From the NCBI GenBank assembly GCA_964447175.1, contig CAYURP010000010.1:7149-71148 (forward strand): DNA of 64,000 nucleotides, given 5' to 3'. Under the pieces are notes generated by a model. That model saw only the letters and a program-made list of their open reading frames with translations. It searched no databases and was not told where the DNA came from. Source of the DNA: CAYURP01 sp964447175. Its GTDB lineage: Bacteria > Zixibacteria > MSB-5A5 > SM23-73-2. The translations under genes and the position numbers were made by a program. The stretch's first letter is position 1. Each line of letters starts with the position of its first letter. Shown here piece by piece: positions 15,747 through 26,173 of the stretch.

Positions 15747-15774
15747 AACAGAAAATGTGTAATAGATTTGTTGA

Positions 15775-17898
15775 CTATTCTTTTATTCCCAGAATGTCTA
15801 ATATAAATGCGTATTCGAACGCCATTTCTTTTATTTGCTGGTACCGTCCCGAAACTCCTCCGTGACCAGCTCCCATGTTGGTTTTGAGCAGAAGGCGGTT
15901 ATTATCGGTCTTCATTGCCCGGAGTTTGGCGGTCCACTTGGCAGGTTCCCAGTACTGCACCCGGGTGTCATTTAGGCCGGCTAAAATTAACATGTTAGGA
16001 TATTCCTTGACCTGGACATTATCATAAGGCGAATAAGATAGCATATAGTCGTAATACTCTTTTTTGTGCGGGTTGCCCCATTCCTCATACTCGATTACGG
16101 TCAGAGGTATGCTGGGGTCAAGCATGGTGTTAATAAGATCCACAAACGGGACGTCGGCAATAACTACCTTGAACAGTTCAGGCCGCATATTGACCACTGT
16201 GCCTATCGTAAGCCCCCCGGCGCTGATGCCACATATAACCAACTTCTCAGAAGATGTATATTTTTCGGTAATAAGATGTTCCGAAGTTGCGAGAAAGTCA
16301 GTGAAGGTGTTCTTCTTGTGCAGGAGTTTGCCATCATCATACCAGTAGCGTCCCATTTCACCTCCGCCCCGGACGTGAGTCATAGCGAAGATAAAACCCC
16401 GATCAAGAAGGCTTACCCGGTTGGAGGAAAAGTAAGGTTCGGTGCTTAAACCATATGCGCCATAGGCATATAAGTAGAGTGGGTTGTTGCCATCCTTCAC
16501 CATGCCTTTCCGGTATACCAATGAGATTGGAATACGAGTCCCATCATTGGCAGTGGCGAATATTTGTTCGGACTGATACTGTTCAGGATCATATCCGCCC
16601 AGAATCTCATCCTGCTTCTTAAGCTCTCGCTTTTTTGTTTTCATATTGTAATCGAATACAGACCTGGGGGTAATAAAAGATGAATAATTAAAGCGCAGCA
16701 GTTGGCTGTTATAATCTGGATTGGATTCAGGCCAAAATGTATACACCGGCTCGGGAAATTCGACTCTATAGGTTTTGTTCGTGAAAAAATCCATGATCGT
16801 TATTTGCTTCAGACCGTTTTCCCGCTCATATAAGACCAGGAAGTCTTTGAACACCTCTATTTGATCAAGCTTTACTTTATCCCGGTGGGGGATTACTTCT
16901 TTCCAGTTTCTCTTGGATGGATTGGAAATGGGTGCCTGCATCAGTTTGAAATTCTTGGCGTTGTCGTTGGTAACGATGTAAAATTTATCGTCATGATGAT
17001 GCAGGTAGTATTCCATTTCCTGTTGCCGGGGATGAACCAGCTTGAACTTCCCGATTGGATCGTCAGCGTTCAGATAGTGTACCTCGGTGGTGGTCATGCT
17101 TCCCAGGTTGATGAACAGGTACTGCATGCTCTTAGACTTATCTATGGACAGGTAAAAAGCATCATCCGGCTCGTGATAGACCAGGACGTCATTTTCAACC
17201 TCATCGCCCAGCAGGTGACGATAAAGTTTATAAGGTCGCCAAGCTTCGTCGGGGATGGTATAGAAAAAAGTCTGGTTGTCATTAGCCCACTGAAACGAGG
17301 TGGAAACGCTGTCAATAACATCCGGAAAAAGCTCCCCGGTTTTAAGATCTTTGACCCGTAAAGTGTAGCGTTCGCCGCCCGTGGTGTCAAACGCATAAGC
17401 CAGAAGGTTGTGGTCAGGAGAGACTTCGTAGATGCCCAGATACATATAGTCCTTGCCCTGTGCCAGCTGATTGACATCCAAAAGGATCTCCTCTTCCGAT
17501 TCAAGACTCCCCTTTTTACGGCAGTAGATTTTGTACTGTTTTCCCTTTTCAGTTCGAGAATAATAGTAATAGTCGTCTCGCTTGACTGGCACTGAAAGGT
17601 CAGTCTCCTTGATGCGGGCTACCATCTCCTGGTATAGCTTGTCCTGGAGTTTCTCAGTGGGCTTCATCACCGTTTCAGTATAGGCGTTTTCAGCCTTTAG
17701 ATAGTCGATTACCTCAGGATTGTTTCGTTGACGCAGCCAGTAGTAGTTATCAATTCTCTCCTGGCCAAACAAAGTGTCCACTTGGGGCTCAATTTTAGCT
17801 AATGGCGGACCTACCTCAGCCTGAATGTTACAGTAAACCACCAGGAGGCTCAATACAACAATGAGCGCTAAGTGCAGGAGTCGTTGCTTTTTAAGCAT
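15775..17898 (-). CDS. Oligopeptidase B-type S9A serine peptidase, exported
   Basis: A prolyl-oligopeptidase-family enzyme of about 707 residues. The N-terminal half is the seven-bladed propeller that restricts entry to short peptides; the C-terminal half is the alpha/beta hydrolase. The catalytic triad, numbered from the upstream GTG at 17943, is Ser574 in CGISAGGL, Asp659 in GLNDTRV and His694 in GAGHGG. The Glu-rich 'VIEYEEWGNP' segment is typical of oligopeptidase B. The start is placed at ATG 17898: it has AAAGGATGG upstream and begins a textbook signal peptide (MLKKQRLLHLALIVV..., probable cut after 'IQA'), so the enzyme is likely periplasmic, unlike the cytosolic E. coli homologue. A monocistronic gene. 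Confidence 0.92.
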   Translation of the reverse strand: MLKKQRLLHLALIVVLSLLVVYCNIQAEVGPPLAKIEPQVDTLFGQERIDNYYWLRQRNNPEVIDYLKAENAYTETVMKPTEKLQDKLYQEMVARIKETDLSVPVKRDDYYYYSRTEKGKQYKIYCRKKGSLESEEEILLDVNQLAQGKDYMYLGIYEVSPDHNLLAYAFDTTGGERYTLRVKDLKTGELFPDVIDSVSTSFQWANDNQTFFYTIPDEAWRPYKLYRHLLGDEVENDVLVYHEPDDAFYLSIDKSKSMQYLFINLGSMTTTEVHYLNADDPIGKFKLVHPRQQEMEYYLHHHDDKFYIVTNDNAKNFKLMQAPISNPSKRNWKEVIPHRDKVKLDQIEVFKDFLVLYERENGLKQITIMDFFTNKTYRVEFPEPVYTFWPESNPDYNSQLLRFNYSSFITPRSVFDYNMKTKKRELKKQDEILGGYDPEQYQSEQIFATANDGTRIPISLVYRKGMVKDGNNPLYLYAYGAYGLSTEPYFSSNRVSLLDRGFIFAMTHVRGGGEMGRYWYDDGKLLHKKNTFTDFLATSEHLITEKYTSSEKLVICGISAGGLTIGTVVNMRPELFKVVIADVPFVDLINTMLDPSIPLTVIEYEEWGNPHKKEYYDYMLSYSPYDNVQVKEYPNMLILAGLNDTRVQYWEPAKWTAKLRAMKTDNNRLLLKTNMGAGHGGVSGRYQQIKEMAFEYAFILDILGIKE

Positions 17899-18249
17899 AA
17901 GGGTTACCATCCTTTCATTAAGTTTATTTTTTTGCATGCTCACTAATCTGATAAATTAAAACTTATGATTGAAAATAAAATGCTATCCTGAGATAGTCAA
18001 ACCTATTTTTTTAAATTAATTTCTTTTTTACTATTTCTGAAAAACAGAGTATCTTTCAGCTAAAGATAATAAGATTTGAAAGGCAAATTTGAATTGAGAC
18101 AGTTGCTTAGTACTCCAATTGAAATTGTGTTTTAGAGTTTAAGGAGTTGTTTTAGACATTGAAAATTAAACTTATTGAATTTTTTCTGGTCGTAATAGTA
18201 AAAACAAATACAATTCTTCATTTTGTTTAGATTACCAAGAAACTGTTAA

Positions 18250-18738
18250 TCAGAATACGACTCTCCAGATAAAAATTCCAATCATTATACAGCCCAGTAT
18301 GAACTTTACTAACCCTCCAAACAAAAATCCCAAAAAAGCGCCTGTGCCTGCCTTTAAAGCCTGGGTTTCCTTTTTACCCGCTAATAACTCGAAAAAGACA
18401 GCAAATAAAAAAGGAAAAATAACAATTCCCCAAACTCCTACAAAAATTCCAAGAATTAAACCAAGTATAGCTCCCATAGCTCCAGCTTTCCCTCCGCCCA
18501 TTTTCTTCACTCCTAAATAATTGGCTAAATAATCAATAACTAAACTGAATACGGTTAAGCCAGTGAAAACCAATATCAAATTGACCGTAATTTCCTTAAA
18601 CCCCGTCAAAATCCCATATAAAATAGCCCCACCAAGAATAAGAGGAACTCCAGGAAGAATAGGTAGAAATATGCCAGTTAAACCAATTAACATAATTAAA
18701 AGCACAGCGATGAATATTAAAGCTTCTGAGAAATTCAT
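18250..18738 (-). CDS. DUF456 family membrane protein
   Basis: A small hydrophobic protein (162 residues) with about five membrane helices and the glycine-rich hairpins characteristic of DUF456: 'GLTGIFLPILPGVPLILGGAILYG', 'KKMGGGKAGAMGAILGLILGIF' and 'GAFLGFLFGGLVKF'. Function of the family is unknown. ATG 18738 is preceded by AGAGGAG with seven-base spacing and is preferred over 18765. It stands alone; 17944-18249 and 18766-19051 are AT-rich and hold nothing I can identify. Confidence 0.88.
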   Translation of the reverse strand: MNFSEALIFIAVLLIMLIGLTGIFLPILPGVPLILGGAILYGILTGFKEITVNLILVFTGLTVFSLVIDYLANYLGVKKMGGGKAGAMGAILGLILGIFVGVWGIVIFPFLFAVFFELLAGKKETQALKAGTGAFLGFLFGGLVKFILGCIMIGIFIWRVVF

Positions 18739-19051
18739 TAATCGACTCCTCTTTAAAGATATCACTAATTAATTAATAATTAACAAAAACATCAAGATAA
18801 TAATAAGTCAAAGCCTTCGGTTTTTTCTTATCCGTAATTTTTATATTTTCTCTTGCACAGGATCATCACTGCAAAATTACAATAAAATTTCAAATTCTAC
18901 TTGACAGGTGAAAATAGAGGGCATATATTTAATTGGGTGGCAATCCTCTGGGGTAAAATTAGTTAGCATGAAGAGTTGTAGTTGAGGGAAAGCCAAGATA
19001 GGACCCTGATTTAGTGGGTTCCGGCTAATCTGAAGCCCAACCGAGGTACTT

Positions 19052-22000
19052 ATGTTTTTATGGCCTGGGGTAGTGGGTGATTTTACTGGGGGTAAGATCA
19101 TCCAAAAAGGACCCTCATTTGTCGGTTGGGTAGTTCTGTTTTTTCACCTTCTTTTGTTTTTTATTTTTATATCCGGTTCATATGCTCGGGAATCTTTTCC
19201 ACAATATGTAGAAGGTCAACTCATCATTAAATTTGCGGATAAGGTTACCCAGGGACAGAAAAAAGCACTGCATGCTCGCATAAATTCTGCTACCTTAAGG
19301 GAATTTCCCTTTATAGAGGCACAGCTAGTCCAGATCTCCGGGATGAGCGTAGAGGAAGCCATTAATCTATTTAAAGGCGATCCCCGGATTGTGTATGTGG
19401 AACCGAACTACATCTGGCATGCAGATATCGTATCTAACGATCCTGGTTTTGATCTTCTCTGGGGAATGCATAATACCGGACAGACGGGTGGGAAGGCGGG
19501 TGCGGATATCGATGTGGTGGATGCCTGGAACATAAGCACCGGTGACTCGGTGATAATAGGCGTGATTGACACGGGTGTGGATACGGCCCACGTGGATCTA
19601 CGAGGTAACATCTGGACCAATCCAAATGAGATCCCCAACAACGGTATAGACGACGACGGCAATGGTTATGTGGATGACATTCACGGCTGGGATTTTGTCA
19701 ACTGGGACAACGGTCCTGTGGACGATAACGGCCATGGCACTCACTGTTCGGGCACCATAGCTGCGATGGGGGACAACTCTGTAGGCGTTGTGGGTGTGTG
19801 CTGGTCTGCGAGGATAATGGCATTGAAATTTCTGGATGCCAGTGGCAATGGGACCACAGAGGATGCAGTTTTAGCAGTAGAGTATGCCACCAAGATGGGA
19901 GCCAGGTTGACCAGCAACAGCTGGGGAGGGGGGGGCTATTCCCAGGCATTAAAGGATGCTATTGATTCCTCCGGTGCACAGGGAATGTTGTTTGTGGCAG
20001 CTGCTGGGAATACCCGGAATAACAATGACGTGTATCCTTTTTATCCCTCCAGTTATGATCTGGATAACGTCATATCGGTGGCAGCTACTGATCATTTTGA
20101 TAGTTTAACCCATGAGACCACCTGGGGTTCCAACTACGGTTTGACCTCAGTGGATCTGGCAGCTCCGGGAGTTTATATCTACAGCACAATTCCCGGAGAC
20201 GGCTATGGATACAAAAGCGGTACCTCCATGGCTGCCCCCCATGTATCCGGAACAGTTGCACTTATCTGGTCTGAGCACCCGCAGCTAATCCATTTCCAGG
20301 TGAAGGACCTGATTATGAATATGGTGGATCAAAATCCGGATCTAATTGACAGGTGCGTGTCAGGAGGACGTCTGAATGCATTTATGACCCTGGCGGAGCC
20401 GGATTCTGCTTCCCCGTCCACGATTTCTGATCTGACGGTGGTCAATACTGAAGCTACCCGTATAACCCTTTCCTGGACTGCTACTGGAGATGACTCAAGA
20501 CTGGGCAGAGCATCCTACTATGATATCAGGTATTCTTTATCCCCCATAGACAGCAGTAATTTCAATTCAGCTTATGAAGCTTCAGGCGAGCCGGATCCCC
20601 AGATGGCTGGATTAACAGAGGCCTTTGTGATTACCGGATTGGATTTCAATACCACTTATTACTTTGCGGTTAAAACTTATGACGAATGGAATAACTCCTC
20701 TGGTATTTCAAATTCACCCTGGAGCACCACTCTGGGTCCTCCAGATATTGAGGTGACTCCGGATTCTTTAAGCGATTCTATATTTGTCAATGGCAGTTCC
20801 ACGCAAAAGCTGAACATCGCCAATCTGGAGCAGGGGGAACTTTTCTATGAAATTGACGTGGAGTATCCGAAAAAGATGGATGTCTCGGGTGATATTATTT
20901 TTACTTCACAAAATTCGCCTTTTTTAGGGGAGGCGAATTTTAACCACGAAAATAGTAATTTTACAGGGAAAATCGGATTTGATATGACAAGCTGGAAGGC
21001 GTCTACAAGAACTAAGGATGTGTTATTGGTTTACGCTGATGAGGGCGCCTCTGCTTTGAAGAGCATTTTACAAAGCTATTCAGATATAGGAGCAGTGGAT
21101 TTGTGGTATGCCTCAAGCTCAGGTGGGATCATCCCTTCGCTTTCAGATCTTAAGGTTTATAATGTTGTGGTAGCCTGGAACAATCAAGCCTGGGAGGATA
21201 TGCATGCGATTGGAGATGTTTTAGCCGATTATATTGATCAGGGTGGGGCGGTGGTGGCCATGGTTAATTGCTGGAGTGCGGGCACATACGCTTCCCGGGG
21301 CAGATATTTCGAAGAAAAAGGTTACAGCCCCTTTAAATCCCTGGGCGAGGCTCTTTTTGAACCTCGCATATTAGGCTGGTATGACCCCTTCCAAACCATA
21401 ATGGATGGAGTGGATTCCTTGGCTATCAGGAGTTTCTATGATAACATTGTTCTCACAGACGGAGCATTGGAGGTGGCTCGTTGGGATAATGGTACACCTC
21501 TGGTAGCTTTTAACCCGCACACCGTGGCCATTAACATCTGGCCTGGAGATCGGTATTACTGGAGCGGGGATTTTCCCACCCTTATTCATAACGCTGTGAA
21601 CTATGCGGCAAGCGGTGCCTTCTGGCTTTCCGCTTACCCTGATTCAGGAGAGGTAGCACCTTACAGTGATACCAACCTGGACGTTAATTTCAACGCCCTG
21701 AATTCGGAAGGGGAAGATTACCAGGGAACAATCTTCATCAAAAGCAATGATCCGGATGATAGTTTGATCTCGGTGAAGGTATGGTTACACGTTATAGACT
21801 CGCCGGACATTAAGCTGGATTCTGATTCTTTGGATTTTGGGATTACCTATATAGGTTATCCTGAGAGCTTGCCTTTATTGGTTTCCAATGAAGGAACGGA
21901 TCTCTTAAAGGTAACTCAAGTTTACCTGGAGAATGCTGAGCTTTCGGTAGATATATCTGATTTCGTTTTATCACCGGATGTGGATACAGTGGTGCATGTC

Positions 22001-24682
22001 ACCTTTTCTCCCAATTCCGTGGGAAAGCTCCGGAGCCATTTGATTATAAGCTCTGATGATCCGGATGAATCGGCTTTGACAGTGACCTTACGAGGTGAAG
22101 GTCTGGTGTGTCCTGATATCCGGGTTGATCAGGATTCACTTGGGGCTGCTCTTTTTGTAAGAGAGATTTGGGTGGAGACATTGACCGTGGTTAATTCCGG
22201 AAGGAGTCCTCTTTACCTTGAGGTGAAACTGGATAATTTCGCTAATTCCTCTGAGTTGAGAGACAATCAGTTAGATACAAGTGTTTCCTCTTCGGTGAAC
22301 CGTTATTCCATTGGGGAACTTTCGGGTACCACCGGGATGAGAAGTCTGGATTATAATCCAAACTCTGTAAACACTTCTGGTCTTTATGAGGCAGGACAAG
22401 ACGATTTTTCTGGAATTCAAGCCAGATCCGCCAAGGTATTAGCATCCTGGCCTGCTCCCAGTCCAATCCTGCATCCCTGGGGATTGGGTTTTGACGGGAG
22501 GGATGTCTGGATATCCGATCTTCGAAAAGTCATTGACAGTGAGGTAGACACCTTGGGTAACATGTTGTCCTGGTTTAGTTGTTCTGACTGGGCTGATGCC
22601 TGGCCAGCAGATATGGCCTGGGATGGTCAACATATCTGGCAGGTAAAAGTGGGCAGTTTGGGTGGAGATAATGGGATATTTCAGCTCGATCCGGTCAGTG
22701 GTGAAGTCTTGAATTCAATTCACGATCCAGCGCATAAGTGGGATGCTATTTCCCAGCGGGGCCTGGCGTATGATAAGAGAAAAGACGTTTTCTATGTAGG
22801 AGGCTGGAATCAGAATCGGGTTTACAAAATCAAAGGTTTGAGCTGGGACAACCCCGGGGGAATTCTCAATTCCTTTTATTTCCCCGCTGTTTCAGGATTA
22901 GCCTGGCACCCGGAAGGAAGCCTGTGGATAGCGGTTAATGCGGGTGCGGACTATATCTTCCAGGTGGATCCGGAAACAGGAGAGGTAATCAACCAGTTTT
23001 TAGCCCCTGGAGATGGCAGTGGCTATAACGGCGGTGGCTTAGCTCTGGATGGACATGGTAATTTATGGTGCGTAAGTCAATCCACCCAGATGGTTTATCT
23101 GGTGGAGTCGGGAGTTCCAGCTTATACCTGGCTGGAGGTTTTTCCCTGGGCCTGCACCCTGGGAGTCGATGAGACCCAAAAGCTGGAAGTGAAATTCGAT
23201 CCTGCCGGTCTTTCAGGTGGTGACTATTCAGGTGATATTAAAATTTTAAGTAACGATTGTGACCAGCCTTATTTGACCGTTCCTGCCTGGTTTCACTTGA
23301 TCGATCTACCTGATAGTACAATGCCCGGACCCGAGTGCACGCCGGTATTGGATTCCATTGGACCCTGGAGCATTACAGGAGATGAAACCATAGAATTTAC
23401 CGTTGAGGAGACCAACCAGTTAGAATTTACCTTATACGCTCACGATCCCAATGAGGATTCCCTGTGCTATTTGGCTTTGGGCTTACCTGAGAGAGCCTGG
23501 TTTGATTCAATTTCCGGAAAGTTCTTCTGGATTCCCGACTACGGTGAGGTGGGCAAACATTACATACTGTTTATGGTTAGCGATGGGGCATTGTCCGATA
23601 CGGCATATGTTACGGTCACTGTAACCAATGAAATTCTGAAGGTATTGGGACACTATCCCGATTCATCTGAGGAGGATGTGTTAATCGATGCTGAGGTATC
23701 TATAAGACTGAGCGAGCCTATAAGTTTTAACCAGGAAAGTGTTGACAGCTTTTTTGAGGTGAGTAGCAGAATGAATGGGATATTAAGAGGTGTTTGTGAA
23801 TATAATCATAGTGCCCGGGAGCTTAGCTGGTCTTTGATTTCACAGTCAACTATGTTTCCTGCTCTGGATACCATTGTGGTTACGCTTTATGCTGGAATCA
23901 GAGACCTGGCCGACTCCGGGATGGCTCAGGATTATTCCTGGGAATTCTATACTGGATTGGGAGTCTATCCGGGCAACACCAACAATGACCAGATCGTGGA
24001 TCAGAGAGATATTTTAGCATTAGGTTTTTATTGGGGAGAGACTGGACCTTGCAGAAAAAAAGAATATCAAGATATGAGTTGGTCAATTAAACCTGTTCGC
24101 AGGTGCACTGCATACAGTCCCAAAACGAGATGGGAACCTGAATCTGCTGTGTATGCAGATGCCAATGGTGACGGAGAAGTGAGCGGTAGTGATATCTGCG
24201 CTGTGAGTGCTAACTGGGACAGCACGGTTTCCGGCTCATCAAACAAATTACACAAGGTTATTGATTTGTTTAAGGAAAATCATCAGGAAAACCTATCTAT
24301 ATTTGAGGAGATGTATAATGCTCTGATGGATTGTCCGGAATCAGAAGGGAAAAACCAGGTGATGGAATTCTTAGAGGAGGTGTTAGGGAAAAAGAACAAA
24401 CCCACAAGATTTGAAGCTTATCAGAACTATCCCAATCCATTTAACGTTACCACATTTATAAGGTATTCCTTGCCCGGGGATTTTAGGGTCAGGATCACAA
24501 TCTTTAACATCCAGGGTCAAAAAGTCAAACAGCTGGTAGATGAACATCAATCTCCAGGATACAGAAGCGTGGTCTGGGATGGAAAGAACCAAAAAGACCA
24601 AGAGGTTGCCAGCGGAGTCTATTTCTACCGAATACAGGCGGACGACCTGGTCAGCACAAAAAAGATGCTTCTGTTAAAGTAA
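19052..24682 (+). CDS. Giant secreted subtilisin with dockerin and type IX sorting tail
   Basis: An 1876-residue exported S8 protease. A signal/TM segment (~24-44) is followed by a propeptide (~50-120) and the catalytic domain with Asp173 (VIDTGVD), His228 (DDNGHGTH), Asn320 (AAGN) and Ser392 (GTSMAAPHVSG). Downstream lie a fibronectin III domain (~455-550), two or three 'abnormal-spindle/Hydin-like' Ig domains around 'SDPDDSLISVKVWLHV', an NHL/propeller-like region (~1130-1370), a cadherin/He_PIG domain, a Big_5 domain, two dockerin-type calcium loops (NTNNDQIVDQRDI, DANGDGEVSGSDI) and a C-terminal FlgD-like type IX sorting tail (NYPNPFNVTTFIRY ... GVYFYRI ... KKMLLLK). It should be surface-attached or released by type IX secretion. 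Start ATG has GAGGT upstream. Confidence 0.93.
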   Translation: MFLWPGVVGDFTGGKIIQKGPSFVGWVVLFFHLLLFFIFISGSYARESFPQYVEGQLIIKFADKVTQGQKKALHARINSATLREFPFIEAQLVQISGMSVEEAINLFKGDPRIVYVEPNYIWHADIVSNDPGFDLLWGMHNTGQTGGKAGADIDVVDAWNISTGDSVIIGVIDTGVDTAHVDLRGNIWTNPNEIPNNGIDDDGNGYVDDIHGWDFVNWDNGPVDDNGHGTHCSGTIAAMGDNSVGVVGVCWSARIMALKFLDASGNGTTEDAVLAVEYATKMGARLTSNSWGGGGYSQALKDAIDSSGAQGMLFVAAAGNTRNNNDVYPFYPSSYDLDNVISVAATDHFDSLTHETTWGSNYGLTSVDLAAPGVYIYSTIPGDGYGYKSGTSMAAPHVSGTVALIWSEHPQLIHFQVKDLIMNMVDQNPDLIDRCVSGGRLNAFMTLAEPDSASPSTISDLTVVNTEATRITLSWTATGDDSRLGRASYYDIRYSLSPIDSSNFNSAYEASGEPDPQMAGLTEAFVITGLDFNTTYYFAVKTYDEWNNSSGISNSPWSTTLGPPDIEVTPDSLSDSIFVNGSSTQKLNIANLEQGELFYEIDVEYPKKMDVSGDIIFTSQNSPFLGEANFNHENSNFTGKIGFDMTSWKASTRTKDVLLVYADEGASALKSILQSYSDIGAVDLWYASSSGGIIPSLSDLKVYNVVVAWNNQAWEDMHAIGDVLADYIDQGGAVVAMVNCWSAGTYASRGRYFEEKGYSPFKSLGEALFEPRILGWYDPFQTIMDGVDSLAIRSFYDNIVLTDGALEVARWDNGTPLVAFNPHTVAINIWPGDRYYWSGDFPTLIHNAVNYAASGAFWLSAYPDSGEVAPYSDTNLDVNFNALNSEGEDYQGTIFIKSNDPDDSLISVKVWLHVIDSPDIKLDSDSLDFGITYIGYPESLPLLVSNEGTDLLKVTQVYLENAELSVDISDFVLSPDVDTVVHVTFSPNSVGKLRSHLIISSDDPDESALTVTLRGEGLVCPDIRVDQDSLGAALFVREIWVETLTVVNSGRSPLYLEVKLDNFANSSELRDNQLDTSVSSSVNRYSIGELSGTTGMRSLDYNPNSVNTSGLYEAGQDDFSGIQARSAKVLASWPAPSPILHPWGLGFDGRDVWISDLRKVIDSEVDTLGNMLSWFSCSDWADAWPADMAWDGQHIWQVKVGSLGGDNGIFQLDPVSGEVLNSIHDPAHKWDAISQRGLAYDKRKDVFYVGGWNQNRVYKIKGLSWDNPGGILNSFYFPAVSGLAWHPEGSLWIAVNAGADYIFQVDPETGEVINQFLAPGDGSGYNGGGLALDGHGNLWCVSQSTQMVYLVESGVPAYTWLEVFPWACTLGVDETQKLEVKFDPAGLSGGDYSGDIKILSNDCDQPYLTVPAWFHLIDLPDSTMPGPECTPVLDSIGPWSITGDETIEFTVEETNQLEFTLYAHDPNEDSLCYLALGLPERAWFDSISGKFFWIPDYGEVGKHYILFMVSDGALSDTAYVTVTVTNEILKVLGHYPDSSEEDVLIDAEVSIRLSEPISFNQESVDSFFEVSSRMNGILRGVCEYNHSARELSWSLISQSTMFPALDTIVVTLYAGIRDLADSGMAQDYSWEFYTGLGVYPGNTNNDQIVDQRDILALGFYWGETGPCRKKEYQDMSWSIKPVRRCTAYSPKTRWEPESAVYADANGDGEVSGSDICAVSANWDSTVSGSSNKLHKVIDLFKENHQENLSIFEEMYNALMDCPESEGKNQVMEFLEEVLGKKNKPTRFEAYQNYPNPFNVTTFIRYSLPGDFRVRITIFNIQGQKVKQLVDEHQSPGYRSVVWDGKNQKDQEVASGVYFYRIQADDLVSTKKMLLLK

Positions 24683-24744
24683 TGGATTAGAATTTCGTAA
24701 CGGAAAGCCTTCAATGTATAATTGGATGTCTTTTTAAGAATGAT

Positions 24745-24782
24745 TTTCGTAGGTCGGGCACCTTGCCCGACCACGATTTCAC
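24745..24782 (+). repeat. REP-type hairpin, GTAG foot (family D, copy 2)
   Basis: GTAG + GTCGGGCACCTTGCCCGAC; inverted copy of 3275-3312. Confidence 0.75.
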
Positions 24783-24817
24783 GCTCTACCAGAGTTCTCT
24801 AACTGAGACTTCTGAAA

Positions 24818-24953
24818 CAGCCCCTCTGGCAGAGCCCAGTCCGCAGGATATTGGAAATGGGTATTCAATTTAAAGGGATTGCCACGCCCTTCGAGCCCGC
24901 AAGGACAAAGAACCACGTAGGGTAGACCAGTGGCCTCTGCCACTGGTCTTGAA
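24818..24953. repeat. Long intergenic repeat E, copy 2
   Basis: Inverted counterpart of 3361-3480. Contains GTAG + ACCAGTGGC/GCCACTGGT hairpin at 24923-24946 and the shared blocks CCAGTCCGCAGGATATTG and GGGATTGCCACGCCCTTCG. Confidence 0.7.
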
Positions 24954-24959
24954 CTCTAT

Positions 24960-25436
24960 TTATTTATGGTATTTATCCCCGCTGATTATTGAAAATGCAC
25001 GGAAGATCTGCTCGGATAATACTAATCTGGATAATTGATGAGTCAGGGTCATCCGGGATAAAGAAAGCTTGAACTGGCAGTTTTTTACTATCTTATCGGA
25101 TAAGCCCAAGGGTCCACCGATGATGAACACAAAATCGCTTTTTCCTGTGTTTAGCTTGTCCCTTAAAAGATTAGCTAATTCCTCTGAGGAAAGTGTTTTG
25201 CCTGAAACATCTAATACTATTCTATAAGAATCGCTGCTTAAATATTTAAAAATTCTTTCTGCTTCCTTGTCCAGAATCAATTCCCTTTCTTTTTTCTCAT
25301 CTATTTTTTCATCTTTTATTACATTAAAGTCTAAATTCACCTGGTATTTTTTGAGAAGCTTCTGGTAGTGCTTGATTCCCTGAGTAAGCCAGTCATATTT
25401 ATTTTTCCCTACGACTACTAAATTTATTTTGATCAT
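24960..25436 (-). CDS. rlmH: 23S rRNA pseudouridine1915 N3-methyltransferase RlmH
   Basis: RlmH, a small SPOUT methyltransferase (158 residues, family length), methylates pseudouridine 1915 in helix 69 of 23S rRNA. The knot core is visible: 'YRIVLDVSGKTLSSEELANLL', the SAM-binding 'FVFIIGGPLGLSDKI' and the C-terminal 'LSLSRMTLTHQLSRLVLSEQIFRAFSIISGDKYHK', whose HQ, R and GxxYH residues are universally conserved. It is the last gene of a minus-strand housekeeping run. Confidence 0.97.
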   Translation of the reverse strand: MIKINLVVVGKNKYDWLTQGIKHYQKLLKKYQVNLDFNVIKDEKIDEKKERELILDKEAERIFKYLSSDSYRIVLDVSGKTLSSEELANLLRDKLNTGKSDFVFIIGGPLGLSDKIVKNCQFKLSLSRMTLTHQLSRLVLSEQIFRAFSIISGDKYHK

Positions 25437-25601
25437 ATTCGATCAATAATAAGCATAAAGAGCTATTGTAAAGGCTTGTCGATCACAGTAGAGAACTTCC
25501 GCATTTCACTGGGATTTTTAGCAACCTTTCGGATCTGTCCATGAAGAACCGAATGTTACATTTGTTTGAAGGTTTGTAAATGTACATTTCAGAAGCCTTA
25601 T

Positions 25602-26012
25602 TCACAACTTCATCTCAGCTACTCTGTAGCAAATTACTCCATTAATTTCGTACCTACGCATGACATAGATGCCATCTGAATATTCCCATTCTACTATCAA
25701 TCCGCTGGCATCTTTACCCATAACCTCCACTGTAAGGGCTTTTCCTCGAATCGCAAGGACTTCATCTGCAGGGGTTCCGATGGTAATACCCATTCCCCGA
25801 CTTTTTCTTTCGAATGTAGTCTCTTGGCTTGTACTTGATTTGGGTTTTGCTCCTGCAGTTTCAGTTGAAGTAGTTGTTTCGCTGACTGATTTTTCAGATT
25901 CATCAGATTTCCTGCTGCAATTTTGACTAATGTTAAAAACGATGACCAAGAAACCAATAAAGATAGTATAGATAAAAACTTGGATCCAGCTCTTCGCTCT
26001 TTTCTTTTCCAT
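25602..26012 (-). CDS. Hypothetical single-pass membrane protein
   Basis: I do not recognise a family. A 136-residue protein with a basic N-terminus, one membrane helix (~12-30, 'VFIYTIFIGFLVIVF'), a low-complexity Ser/Thr/Glu linker (~34-68) and a C-terminal beta-rich domain (~70-136) with a 'GITIGTPADEVLAIRG' start resembling the SmpA/OmlA-type or DUF2845-like small beta folds that bind at the envelope. A ribosome site (AAGGGA) precedes the ATG. It lies between rlmH and yjbQ with gaps of 165 and 161 bases, so probably its own transcription unit. Confidence 0.65.
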   Translation of the reverse strand: MEKKRAKSWIQVFIYTIFIGFLVIVFNISQNCSRKSDESEKSVSETTTSTETAGAKPKSSTSQETTFERKSRGMGITIGTPADEVLAIRGKALTVEVMGKDASGLIVEWEYSDGIYVMRRYEINGVICYRVAEMKL

Positions 26013-26133
26013 AGTATGTTCCCTTCTTTCAAAACCTTATCTTCTCCAGTTTATGAATAAACTAGATCACCTCTTTCCTTATGTTCTAGTTTCTGTGCAA
26101 GGATAGAAATTGGGTATCGTTTTTATTACAAAT

Positions 26134-26156
26134 CGCAACCTGAAGGTTGCGGCTAC
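26134..26156 (-). repeat. GTAG-foot REP hairpin CGCAACCT...AGGTTGCG, copy 1
   Basis: On the minus strand GTAG + CCGCAACCT/AGGTTGCG. The same element recurs at 45655-45677. Confidence 0.7.
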
Positions 26157-26173
26157 TATGTCCGGACTTTTGG

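Noticed and set aside
17783..17898. Lipoprotein signal in oligopeptidase B
   Set aside because: The Cys is preceded by VVY, which does not fit a lipobox; a normal signal peptide cut after IQA fits better.
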